Positions 7,633 through 15,939 of a stretch of 54,409 bases of DNA are shown here, in pieces; within the stretch, counting starts at the first letter, position 1, and every line of letters begins with the position of its first letter. The notes below the pieces were generated by a model. It had not been told where the DNA came from, ran no database searches, and saw only the letters and a program-made list of their open reading frames with translations. Made by a program: the position numbers and the translations under genes. The stretch lies in the NCBI GenBank assembly GCA_031274715.1, contig JAISPT010000066.1:1-54409 (forward strand), given 5' to 3'. The DNA comes from Azonexus sp. Its GTDB lineage: Bacteria; Pseudomonadota; Gammaproteobacteria; Burkholderiales; Rhodocyclaceae.

Positions 7633-10600
7633 ATGGCAAATTTCTTCATCGATCGCCCGATCTTTGCATGGGTGATCGCCATCATCCTGATGCTGGCGGG
7701 TGCGGCGTCGATCTTTACGCTGCCGGTGGCGCAATATCCGACCATCGCGCCGCCGTCCATCCAGATCTCCGCGAACTATCCGGGCGCCTCGGCGAAGACG
7801 GTGGAGAATACGGTGACGCAGGTGATCGAGCAGCAAATGAGCGGCATCGATCACCTGCTGTATATCTCCTCCACTTCCGACGATTCGGGCTCGGCCACCA
7901 TCACGCTGACCTTTGCTGCTGGTACCAACCCGGATGTCGCGCAGGTACAGGTACAAAACAAGTTGCAACTGGCCATGCCGGTCCTGCCGCAGGTCGTGCA
8001 GCAGCTCGGCATCCGGGTTACCAAGTCGAGCAGCAGTTTCCTGATGGTGCTGGCCTTCGTGTCCGAAGACGGCAGCATGTCGCGGTACGACCTAGCGAAC
8101 TATGCGGCGTCGAACATTCTGGAACCGATCAGCCGCCTCGACGGTGTGGGCACGGCCACGCTGTTCGGATCGCAGTACGCGATGCGTATATGGCTCGACC
8201 CGAATAAGCTGACCAGCTTCCAGTTGGTGCCCACCGATGTGACGGCCGCGATTACCGCACAGAACGTGCAGATCGCCGGCGGTCAGCTCGGCGGCACGCC
8301 AGCGGCGGCGGGGCAGGCCTTCCAGGCGACCATTACCGCATCGACGCTGCTACGGACGCCGGAAGATTTCGGCAACATCTTGTTGCGGGTGAATCCCGAT
8401 GGCTCGCAGGTGCGTCTAAAGGACGTGGCGCGTATCGCCTTGGGCGGTGAAACGTATAACTTCGACACCCGGTACAACGGCTCGCCGACGGCCGGCCTGG
8501 GTATCCAGCTGGCGCCGGGCGCCAATGCGCTGGCGACCGCCAGTCTGGTGCGCCAGAAAATGGACGAGCTGGCGAAATACTATCCGCGCGGTTTCGTCGT
8601 CAAATACCCCTACGACACGACGCCATTCGTCAAGCTGTCGATCGAGGAAGTGGTCAAGACGCTGTTCGAAGGCATCCTGCTCGTCTTCCTCGTCATGTAC
8701 CTGTTCCTGCAGAACATGCGCGCCACGCTCATTCCCACCATCGCCGTGCCGGTCGTGCTGCTCGGCACGTTCGCGGTCATGGCGGTGGCGGGATTCTCGA
8801 TCAATACGTTGTCAATGTTCGGTCTGGTGCTGGCCATCGGCTTGCTCGTGGACGATGCCATCGTGGTCGTGGAGAACGTCGAGCGGGTGATGGCGGAGGA
8901 GGGATTGCCGCCGAAGGAGGCAACCCGCAAGGCGATGGGCCAAATCACCGGCGCCCTGATCGGTGTGGCGCTTGTGCTTTCCGCCGTGTTCGTGCCGGTG
9001 GCGCTGTCGGGGGGGGCGGTGGGCGCCATCTACCGGCAGTTTTCGCTGACCATCGTGGCGGCGATGGTGCTCTCCGTGCTGGTTGCGCTGATTCTCACAC
9101 CGGCGCTTTGCGCGACGCTGCTCAAGCCGATTCGCAAGGGACACCACGAAGCCAAAACGGGTTTCTTCGGCTGGTTCAACCGTACGTTCAACAGAAGCCG
9201 CGACAAGTATCACAACGGCGTGCATCACGTGATCAAGCGCTCGGGACGCTGGTTGATCATCTATCTCGGCGTGATCGTCGCCATCGGTTTCCTGTTCGTG
9301 AATCTGCCGAAGTCCTTCCTGCCCGTTGAAGATCAAGGCACGATGTTCATCATCGTGCAGACGCCGTCTGGTTCAACGCAGGAAACCACGGCGCGCACGC
9401 TGGCCAACATTTCGGACTATCTGCTCAACGAAGAGAAGGAGATCGTCGAGTCGGCATTTACGATCAACGGCTTCAGCTTCGCGGGTCGCGGCCAGAACTC
9501 CGGCCTTATCTTCGTGCGGATGAAGGACTACGCCTACCGCCAGCGCCAAGACCAAAGCATTCCGGCGCTGGTCGGCCGTATCTTCATGCGCTATGCCGGC
9601 TACAAGGACGCCATGGTGATTCCGGTGAATCCGCCGTCGATTCCCGAACTGGGCACGGCCGCGGGCTTCGACTTCCAGTTGCAGGATCGCGGCGGCGTTG
9701 GTCACGACAAGCTGATGGAAGCGCGCAACATGTTGCTTGGCATGGCGGCGCAGGATAAGGCGACGTTGGCGATGGTGCGCCCGAACGGCCTGAACGATAC
9801 GCCGCAGTACAAGGTAGAGTTCAATCGCGAAAAAGCGCAAGCGCTGGGTGTGTCGGCGAGCGCGATTGACCAGACCTTCTCGATCGCCTGGGCCTCGCAA
9901 TACGTCAACAACTTCCTCGATCTCGACGGCCGGATCAAGAAGGTTTATGTGATGGCCGACGCGCCGTACCGCATGAAGCCGGAAGACATGAACCTCTGGT
10001 ATGTGCGTAACGCAGAAGGCGGAATGGTACCGTTCGATGTGTTTGGCAAGGGGTACTGGACCTTCGGTTCGCCGAAGCTGGAACGCTACAACGGTGTTTC
10101 GTCGATGCAGATCCAGGGGCAGGGGGCGCCGGGCATTTCCACAGGCCAGGCGATGGCAGCCATGGAGCAACACGCGGCGAAACTGCCGCCGGGCATTGGT
10201 TTTGAATGGACGGGCATTTCGTTCCAGGAACGCCAATCCGGTTCGCAGGCACCCATCCTCTACGCTATTTCGATCCTTGTCGTGTTCCTGTGTCTGGCGG
10301 CGCTGTATGAGAGCTGGTCGATTCCGTTCGTGGTCATCATGGTGGTGCCGCTCGGCGTGATCGGCGCGCTGCTTGCCGTGACGTTGCGCGGTCTGGAAAG
10401 CGATGTGTTCTTCCAGGTGGGCGTGTTGACGACCATTGGTCTGTCGGCGAAGAACGCGATTCTGATTGTCGAATTTGCACGCAATCTCCAGGCCGAAACC
10501 AAGATGGGGCCGGTCGAGGCGGCGCTCGAAGCGTCGCGCCTGCGCTTGCGGCCGATCCTGATGACCTCGCTGGCCTTCGGCTTCGGCGTGCTGCCGCTGG

Positions 10601-10890
10601 CGATCAGCACCGGCGCGGGCTCGGGCAGCCAGCACGCGATCGGCACGGGCGTCATCGGAGGCATGCTGACCGCCACCTTCCTGGCGATTTTCATGATCCC
10701 GATGTTCTTCGTCGTGATCCGCGCGAAATTCGCGCACGAGACGGAAGACCCTGATGTCGCGCTCCAGCACTACGACGAACACCACGCGCACGATTACGAC
10801 GAGGTTGAAGAAGACGAGGACGAAGCGGGCGAGATAAAGGATGCCGGCGGCGGCAACAATGGCAGCGGCGAATCGGGCAAGGAAGGATGA
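7633..10890 (+). CDS. HAE1-type RND multidrug efflux pump
   Basis: A proton-driven inner-membrane transporter of the AcrB/MexB class (1085 residues). It begins MANFFIDRPIFAWVIAI, the conserved first transmembrane helix. TM4 carries the proton-relay aspartates in GLLVDDAIVVVEN, and the TM10 lysine is in GLSAKNAILIVEF. Two large periplasmic loops follow TM1 and TM7. It exceeds AcrB by ~35 residues because of an acidic, His/Gly-rich cytoplasmic tail (DEHHAHDYDEVEEDEDE followed by Gly/Ser/Asn). It lies 15 bp after the adaptor and 4 bp before the channel gene. Drug-type HAE1 is more likely than metal-type HME; substrate cannot be read from the sequence. Confidence 0.96.
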   Translation: MANFFIDRPIFAWVIAIILMLAGAASIFTLPVAQYPTIAPPSIQISANYPGASAKTVENTVTQVIEQQMSGIDHLLYISSTSDDSGSATITLTFAAGTNPDVAQVQVQNKLQLAMPVLPQVVQQLGIRVTKSSSSFLMVLAFVSEDGSMSRYDLANYAASNILEPISRLDGVGTATLFGSQYAMRIWLDPNKLTSFQLVPTDVTAAITAQNVQIAGGQLGGTPAAAGQAFQATITASTLLRTPEDFGNILLRVNPDGSQVRLKDVARIALGGETYNFDTRYNGSPTAGLGIQLAPGANALATASLVRQKMDELAKYYPRGFVVKYPYDTTPFVKLSIEEVVKTLFEGILLVFLVMYLFLQNMRATLIPTIAVPVVLLGTFAVMAVAGFSINTLSMFGLVLAIGLLVDDAIVVVENVERVMAEEGLPPKEATRKAMGQITGALIGVALVLSAVFVPVALSGGAVGAIYRQFSLTIVAAMVLSVLVALILTPALCATLLKPIRKGHHEAKTGFFGWFNRTFNRSRDKYHNGVHHVIKRSGRWLIIYLGVIVAIGFLFVNLPKSFLPVEDQGTMFIIVQTPSGSTQETTARTLANISDYLLNEEKEIVESAFTINGFSFAGRGQNSGLIFVRMKDYAYRQRQDQSIPALVGRIFMRYAGYKDAMVIPVNPPSIPELGTAAGFDFQLQDRGGVGHDKLMEARNMLLGMAAQDKATLAMVRPNGLNDTPQYKVEFNREKAQALGVSASAIDQTFSIAWASQYVNNFLDLDGRIKKVYVMADAPYRMKPEDMNLWYVRNAEGGMVPFDVFGKGYWTFGSPKLERYNGVSSMQIQGQGAPGISTGQAMAAMEQHAAKLPPGIGFEWTGISFQERQSGSQAPILYAISILVVFLCLAALYESWSIPFVVIMVVPLGVIGALLAVTLRGLESDVFFQVGVLTTIGLSAKNAILIVEFARNLQAETKMGPVEAALEASRLRLRPILMTSLAFGFGVLPLAISTGAGSGSQHAIGTGVIGGMLTATFLAIFMIPMFFVVIRAKFAHETEDPDVALQHYDEHHAHDYDEVEEDEDEAGEIKDAGGGNNGSGESGKEG

Positions 10891-10894
10891 CGTG

Positions 10895-12358
10895 ATGCAT
10901 AAACTACCCGTAATGGCTGTGGCTGCCGCGTTGGTCGCTGGCTGCTCGCTGGCGCCGTGGTATGAGCGGCCCGAGGCGCCGGTGGCGCAGATTTATCCGC
11001 AGGGCGATGCTTATGCCGAGCAGCCCGGCGCCGGCGAGGCGGGGCGCAGTGCCAACGACGTCGCGGCAACCGAGATCGGCTGGCGCGAGTTCTTCGTCGA
11101 TGAGCGTTTGCAGCAGCTCGTCGAGATGGCGCTACAGAATAACCGCGACCTGCGCGTTTCGACGCTCAACATCGAGGCGGCGCGTGCGCAGTATCAGATC
11201 ACGCGCGCCGAGCTGTTTCCGACCATCAGCGCGGTGGGTTCAAAGGCACGCGCGCGCGTGCCGCATGACATGCAGACCGCGCCGACCAACCCATACAACC
11301 TGTACAACGTGGGCTTGCAGGCGTCCTGGGAAATCGACTTCTGGGGGCGCATCCGCAGCCTGAAGGATCAGGCGCTGGCGCAGTATTTCGCGACGGCCTA
11401 TGCGCGCAAGGCAGCGGAAATTACGCTGGTTTCGCAAGTTGCCGATCAGTATTTGACAAAGCTTTCCGCCGACGACCTGCTGAAAGTCACGCAGGGCACG
11501 CTCAAAGCGGCGCAAGAGTCGTACAACATCACCAAAGTGCAGTTTGAAACCGGCACCGGCACCGAGCTTGATCTGCGCCAGGCACAGAGCGTCGTGGAGA
11601 CGGCGCAAGCCAACCTGCAAGCACACCTGCGCGCTCGTGCGCAGGCCGAGAATGCGCTTGTGCTGCTGGTCGGTGCGCCGTTGCCAGCGGACTTGCCGCA
11701 GGGTCTGCTGCTCAACGAGCAAAAGCTGCTTGCCGATATTCCTGAGGGTTTGCCGTCGGATTTGCTGACTCGCCGTCCCGACATCATGCAAGCGGAACAG
11801 ATGCTGCTCGCGGCGAATGCCAATATCGGCGCGGCGCGCGCGGCATTCTTCCCGAGCATCTCGCTGACGGGAACATATGGTTCACAAAGCCTCGCGTTTC
11901 ACGACCTTTTCAAAGGCGGTTCGTTGGCATGGAGTTTTGTGCCGCAGATTTCGCTGCCGATCTTTGCCGGCGGCGCCAACGTCGCCAACCTGGAACTGGC
12001 ACACATCAAGAAACGCATCGAGATCGCCAATTACGAGAAATCCATCCAGTCGGCGTTCCGCGAAGTGTCCGACGGACTGGCCGCACGCGGTACCTACGAT
12101 CAGCAGATTGTGGCGCTCGAACGCAACGCCTCGGCCAACCAGAGCGCTCTCTCGCTTTCGGAACTGCGTTACAAGAACGGCGTGGACAGCTATCTGCCGG
12201 TGCTCACCGCCCAGACAAGCTTCTACGCGGCGCAGCAGGCGCTGATCAGCGCGAAGCTGGCGCGCTTGACCAACCTCGTCGATCTGTATCGGGCGCTGGG
12301 CGGCGGCTGGATCGAGCACACCGGCGACACGCCGCGCCCGGCCGATGAGAGTGACTAG
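10895..12358 (+). CDS. Outer-membrane channel lipoprotein of RND efflux system (OprM/NodT family)
   Basis: A TolC-like outer-membrane factor completing the tripartite pump. ATG at 10895 is preceded by AAGGAAGGATGACGTG and gives a 487-residue protein starting with a lipoprotein signal ending VAGCSLAPWYERP; the Cys is typical of OprM/NodT relatives. Two OEP repeats are visible, the second with RPDIMQAEQMLLAANANIGAARAAFFPSISL style sequence beginning near residue 300. An upstream in-frame ATG would overlap the pump gene and lacks the signal peptide, so it was rejected. It is the last gene of the operon; no clear terminator was seen in the 45 bp before the convergent DUF599 gene. Confidence 0.95.
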   Translation: MHKLPVMAVAAALVAGCSLAPWYERPEAPVAQIYPQGDAYAEQPGAGEAGRSANDVAATEIGWREFFVDERLQQLVEMALQNNRDLRVSTLNIEAARAQYQITRAELFPTISAVGSKARARVPHDMQTAPTNPYNLYNVGLQASWEIDFWGRIRSLKDQALAQYFATAYARKAAEITLVSQVADQYLTKLSADDLLKVTQGTLKAAQESYNITKVQFETGTGTELDLRQAQSVVETAQANLQAHLRARAQAENALVLLVGAPLPADLPQGLLLNEQKLLADIPEGLPSDLLTRRPDIMQAEQMLLAANANIGAARAAFFPSISLTGTYGSQSLAFHDLFKGGSLAWSFVPQISLPIFAGGANVANLELAHIKKRIEIANYEKSIQSAFREVSDGLAARGTYDQQIVALERNASANQSALSLSELRYKNGVDSYLPVLTAQTSFYAAQQALISAKLARLTNLVDLYRALGGGWIEHTGDTPRPADESD

Positions 12359-12403
12359 CGACCAGGCCAGCGGTGGCCGCGCCGTGAAGATGCTGGCCAT
12401 CGT

Positions 12404-13096
12404 TCAATCGTCGTCGCGCAGCAGGGCGAGCGCTGGTGAACAATAGTCGCGCCGGTAGAGCACGACCAGAACGCCGAGGGCGAGGCCGGCCAGGATCAGT
12501 GGGTGGAGCATCCAGCCGGCGGCCGCGAGGCCGAAGTAATAGGCACGGATACCACGGTTGAAGTCATCGCCGGCCAGGTTGTTGGTGCCGGCGACACGTC
12601 GGGCATAGCGGTCGATGCCGGGCTCGCCGCGGCGGCCGATTGGCGCGGCGCCAACCAGGATGGAGAGCAGGTTGAACTGGCGCAAGGCCCAGGTGAACTT
12701 GAAATAGGCGAAGACGAAAGAGGCGAGCACCAGCATCAGCTTGATTTCGAGCAGTTCCCGGCTCGCCCGGCCAGCGAACGGCAGTTCGGCGGCCAGACCG
12801 ATCAGCGTGTCGGAAGCACCGAGCGCGGCGACCAAGCCGGCGATGATGTAGATCGTGGTGTTGGCGTAGAAGCTGACGCTGCTAACTAGGTTGCCGATCA
12901 GCGTCGAATCGGCGACGCGCAGCTCGCGTTCGAGCATGCGGTAGGCCCACTGTTCGCGGTAGCGGTGGCTGGTGCCGATCAAACCGGAATCTGACTGACG
13001 ACTGCGTTCGGAAAACCAGGCGTAGCCGCTCCAGCAGGCAATGAACAAGACCAAGGCGAACCAGTCGACGATGGCAAGATAGGGAAAGGCATGCAT
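12404..13096 (-). CDS. DUF599 family membrane protein
   Basis: A 230-residue integral membrane protein of unknown function that matches the DUF599 family in length and pattern. The N-terminal helix is AIVDWFALVLFIACWSGY, then a soluble loop with YREQWAYRMLERELRVADSTLIGNLVSS, and three further hydrophobic segments (ASFYANTTIYIIAGLVAAL-like, MLVLASFVFAYFKFTWAL, and HPLILAGLALGVLVVLY). It is convergent with the efflux operon and divergent from the small gene at 13207. Start at 13096 fits the conserved N-terminus. The function of the family is not known to me. Confidence 0.8.
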   Translation of the reverse strand: MHAFPYLAIVDWFALVLFIACWSGYAWFSERSRQSDSGLIGTSHRYREQWAYRMLERELRVADSTLIGNLVSSVSFYANTTIYIIAGLVAALGASDTLIGLAAELPFAGRASRELLEIKLMLVLASFVFAYFKFTWALRQFNLLSILVGAAPIGRRGEPGIDRYARRVAGTNNLAGDDFNRGIRAYYFGLAAAGWMLHPLILAGLALGVLVVLYRRDYCSPALALLRDDD

Positions 13097-13206
13097 GGCG
13101 GCAGTGTGCCACAGGGGGGGAAGGGCGAGTAGCGGCCGCCGCCGGACATTCGACAGGTGCCGGCCGGGCCGTTATCCTGCGCCCTTTTCAGCGACGGGAG
13201 AACGAT

Positions 13207-13530
13207 ATGGGACAAGCAAAAGCACGCGGCACGCAGGCTGAGCGCATGGCGCAGGCGCAGTCCAAGATCGCCGCGACGCGGCCAGACAAGCTGGTCTGCA
13301 ACGGCTGTGGCGGCGATGTGACCGACATTCATCCGGTCAGCACGCGCGGCCTGCAAGGCATCGAGGCTATTTGGGTCGGTCAATGCGCCTGCGGCCAGAC
13401 AACCTTCGCCGCTTCCGGCGAACCGAAAGCCGTCGATGCTTTCTTCTTCGCTTTGAGCGAGAACAGCGAATTGACCTTGGGCAGCCAGAGCAAGGACGGC
13501 CAGACACACGTGAAAGCCGATTCGGAGTAG
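13207..13530 (+). CDS. Small zinc-ribbon-like hypothetical protein
   Basis: A 107-residue cytoplasmic protein preceded by a good GGGAG ribosome site. After a basic N-terminus (GQAKARGTQAERMAQ) it has a CNGCG pair near residue 51 and a CACG pair near residue 79, spaced like a zinc ribbon. The C-terminal third is acidic and polar. It stands alone, divergent from the DUF599 gene, and is followed by two stem-loops. No named family was recognised; the metal-binding role is inferred from Cys spacing only. Confidence 0.7.
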   Translation: MGQAKARGTQAERMAQAQSKIAATRPDKLVCNGCGGDVTDIHPVSTRGLQGIEAIWVGQCACGQTTFAASGEPKAVDAFFFALSENSELTLGSQSKDGQTHVKADSE

Positions 13531-13537
13531 TGAGTCA

Positions 13538-13592
13538 CCCCAGGCTGAAGCCTGGGGCTTCCTCGCTACGAGTTTGGGGCGCCTTTGGCGCC
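13538..13592. repeat. Two stem-loops, resembling an IS200/IS605-type end
   Basis: CCCCAGGC-TGAA-GCCTGGGG (13538-13557) is a perfect 8-bp stem followed by CTTCC rather than a T-run, so it is a poor terminator. GGCGCC-TTT-GGCGCC (13578-13592) is a second stem. The first resembles hairpins found at ends of IS200/IS605-group elements, but no transposase or left end is present. It may equally be an unrelated intergenic hairpin. Confidence 0.35.
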
Positions 13593-13647
13593 AGATAGAT
13601 TTGTCGCGCTCATCCCGCCATGAATGGCTAGGTTTACGCTCGACCCA

Positions 13648-13676
13648 TAGTCAAAAAGTAGTAGTCAGAAGATAAT
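13648..13676 (+). promoter_or_regulatory. Likely sigma-70 promoter of the ODP-like gene
   Basis: TAGTCA (13648-13653) and GATAAT (13671-13676) are 17 bp apart, each matching the consensus at 4-5 of 6 positions. The start codon is 26 bases after the -10 box, with a GGGGG ribosome site between. Confidence 0.55.
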
Positions 13677-13702
13677 GTCGCCTTCGTTTAGCAGGGGGTG
13701 TC

Positions 13703-14476
13703 ATGGCTGTCGAGTTGTTCAATAATGGAAAGCACATCGTCCACGCCTTCTACGATCTGGTCGACGACTCGGCCGCCGGGGCGGTACAGAGCAACCAATT
13801 CCTGGTCGTCGACGACGGCCACGGGGCGCTGATCGACCCGGGCGGCAACATGACCTATACCGGTCTGTTGATGGACATGCAGAAGTACTTTTCGTCCAAG
13901 GATCTCGACTACATCCTCGCCTCGCACCCCGATCCTGACATCATCGCCTCGGTGAACAAGTGGTTCGTCGCCTCGCATTGCAAGGTGATGATTTCCAGCC
14001 TGTGGACCCGTTTCGTGCCGCACTTCACCACCGGCCGCGACATCAGCGGCCGCATTCTCGGGATTCCCGACCAGGGCAGCGTGATCCGGCTCGGTAACTG
14101 CCAGTTGCTGGCGCTGCCGGCGCATTTCATGCACTCCGAGGGCAATTTCCAGTTCTACGATCCGGTGGCCAAGATTCTCTTCTCCGGCGATCTCGGTGCC
14201 TCGATATTGCCGCACGAGATAGCGGCCGAGCCGGTCAGTGATTTCGCCAGCCATGCCCGGCAGATGGAAGGCTTTCACCGCCGCTACATCGTCTCGCGCA
14301 AGGTATGCCGCTTCTGGGCCAATATGGTGCGCCAGCTCGACATCGAGCAGATCGTGCCGCAGCACGGCGCCCGTTTCGTTGGCGCCAAGGCGGTTAGTGA
14401 CTTCATCGCTTGGGTCGAGGGCATGGAATGCGGCGTCGACCTAGTGACCCAGGAGAATTACCGGTTGCCGGTCTAG
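13703..14476 (+). CDS. Stand-alone oxygen-binding di-iron protein (ODP), metallo-beta-lactamase fold
   Basis: A 257-residue MBL-fold protein related to the di-iron domain of flavodiiron proteins but with no flavodoxin or rubredoxin domain, as in ODP-type oxygen sensors. Ligand candidates are H75, D77 and D79 in SHPDPDI, H141/H144 in AHFMHSEG, D163 in SGDLG and H221 in PQHGARF. Compared with the flavodiiron HxExDH pattern, Glu is replaced by Asp77 and the second His by Ile80, so the site differs from oxygen-reducing enzymes and more likely binds than reduces O2. It stands alone with its own promoter and a strong ribosome site. The fold assignment is firm; a sensing role is inferred. Confidence 0.85.
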   Translation: MAVELFNNGKHIVHAFYDLVDDSAAGAVQSNQFLVVDDGHGALIDPGGNMTYTGLLMDMQKYFSSKDLDYILASHPDPDIIASVNKWFVASHCKVMISSLWTRFVPHFTTGRDISGRILGIPDQGSVIRLGNCQLLALPAHFMHSEGNFQFYDPVAKILFSGDLGASILPHEIAAEPVSDFASHARQMEGFHRRYIVSRKVCRFWANMVRQLDIEQIVPQHGARFVGAKAVSDFIAWVEGMECGVDLVTQENYRLPV

Positions 14477-14504
14477 CGCCGCTGGATTCCCGGAGCGCGG
14501 CCGC

Positions 14505-14936
14505 TTACGGCAGTCCGGCCTGGCGGCGCACCGCCTCGACGTAGGCGGCGACGTCGAGTTGACCGCCGCTGCGCTGCGCATGCCAGACCGTTTCGGCCAG
14601 GGTTTCGAGCAGAATGTGCTCGGCGTCGTGGCGGTCCATGCGCCGGACCAACTGCTCGAAGGCGGCGCGGATACCAGGCGGCTGGTCGATGCTCAATTGC
14701 TCGTGGATCGCCAGGTGTAGCGACAGGTGCAGGAACGGATTCATCTGCCCGCCCTCGGGCGTCCATTCCTTTTCTAGTGCCCCTTCCGCATCGGCCAGCA
14801 AAGCATGGTATTCGGGGTGGCGGGCGGCCAGGTCGGCGGCGGCGACTTCGGCGCCGACCAGCGGCAGGCGTTCCTGGTGTTTGCGCCAAGTGTCGCAGAA
14901 GAAACAGCGAACTTGTTCGCGCGAAGGATTAAACAT
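14505..14936 (-). CDS. DUF1841 family protein
   Basis: A 143-residue soluble protein matching DUF1841, a family of unknown function common in beta- and gammaproteobacteria. Recognisable features are the N-terminal FNPSREQVRCFFCDTWRK and the central NPFLHLSLHLAIHEQLSID, followed by a helical C-terminus with DRHDAEHILLETLAE. Several conserved His, Asp and Glu residues could bind metal, but this is not established. Its start overlaps the end of the FIST gene by 8 bases, so it is the last gene of an nth-FIST-DUF1841 operon. It is convergent with the ODP gene. Confidence 0.82.
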   Translation of the reverse strand: MFNPSREQVRCFFCDTWRKHQERLPLVGAEVAAADLAARHPEYHALLADAEGALEKEWTPEGGQMNPFLHLSLHLAIHEQLSIDQPPGIRAAFEQLVRRMDRHDAEHILLETLAETVWHAQRSGGQLDVAAYVEAVRRQAGLP

Positions 14937-15939
14937 GGTGGCTCCGATAAAGCAGGGTCAGGGCGGTATTCTGGAACAAGCGGTTGCCGTTGGGGGTTGG
15001 GGCGATCTGTCCGCTGCCGTAGGCGCCGAGCAGCGGCACGCCGGGATAACGTTCGCGGAAAGCCAGCAGGTCGCGGTCATCGCCGCCATAGAACAAAGGG
15101 CCGCGGCCGATACAGGAAAACAGCAGGGCGAAGGCCGGCGCCGGCCCATCCGCGGTGGCCAGCAAAGCCCGCATTTCCTGTTCGGCGGCGAGCGGCTGGC
15201 GCATGGCCCAGGCGATCGGCTGGCCGGCGGCGAGCGGTGCGGCCAGCGTCAGCGAGCCGTCGGCATTGGCGGCGAGAATGCCGACCGCCGGCGCATCGTT
15301 GGCGACGACCACGGCGATTTGGTGCAGCGGTGGTGTGGCGCGCAGAGTAGCTGGCAGAGCACGGCGCAGGCTGTCGGCCGCCGGCTGGCCGGCGACGCGG
15401 TGCAGTTCGTAGCCAGCGCATTGATCGACGTGCAGGGTCGCCTCCAGGGGACGCAGGCCATCGGCCCGCAGCACCTGGCAAGCGAGACCGGGCAGCGCGA
15501 TTGTGGCGCCTGCCGCGCCGCCGGGGCGGGCCTGGCTCCAGGTGGCGGCATTGGCTTCGAGCAGGCCGGCGCGCGGTGGTTGCACCCGCCAGTCGTAGGG
15601 CAGCGTGGCGTGGCCGCTGAACGACAACAGTGGCGCCTCGTTTGCCGTGGCCGGTGGCAGTTCGCCGAGGACCAGAGCGGCAGCAGCTGGCTGGTCGAGC
15701 AGCCAGCCGGCTTCGGTCAGCAGGCCGCTAGCGGTACTGCCGCCGATCTGCAGACAGCCAGCGGCGTTGGCCGCAGCCAGGACGGCTGGCGTCGGCTGGC
15801 GGGCGAATTCGCGACTGAGTAACAGCAATACCTGCTCGGCACGCTCCAGGCCGGCCGCGGCCAAAGCTTTGCGCACGGCTTCCGCCGCCAGCTCCTTGTC
15901 CGGTCGCCGGCCGCTGGCGAAGCCGCTGGCCGCCTTCAC
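14929..15939 (-). CDS. FIST domain sensor protein
   Basis: A 336-residue stand-alone FIST_N/FIST_C protein. This domain is a predicted small-ligand (amino-acid) sensor usually fused to signalling modules. FIST_N occupies about the first 200 residues. FIST_C ends with the typical ALLFSCIGRGPLFYG ... GVPLLGAYGSGQIAP ... NTALTLLY pattern. No output domain is attached, so it may work with a separate partner. GTG at 15939 shares GTGA with the nth stop codon; an upstream ATG would run 52 bases into nth and was rejected. It overlaps the DUF1841 start by 8 bases. Linkage to a DNA-repair gene is unexplained. Confidence 0.85.
   Translation of the reverse strand: MKAASGFASGRRPDKELAAEAVRKALAAAGLERAEQVLLLLSREFARQPTPAVLAAANAAGCLQIGGSTASGLLTEAGWLLDQPAAAALVLGELPPATANEAPLLSFSGHATLPYDWRVQPPRAGLLEANAATWSQARPGGAAGATIALPGLACQVLRADGLRPLEATLHVDQCAGYELHRVAGQPAADSLRRALPATLRATPPLHQIAVVVANDAPAVGILAANADGSLTLAAPLAAGQPIAWAMRQPLAAEQEMRALLATADGPAPAFALLFSCIGRGPLFYGGDDRDLLAFRERYPGVPLLGAYGSGQIAPTPNGNRLFQNTALTLLYRSHHV

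Noticed and set aside
9373..10791. 472-codon antisense frame in the RND pump gene
   Set aside because: Rich in His/Arg/Gln as expected for a shadow frame; the pump has full conserved motifs on the plus strand.
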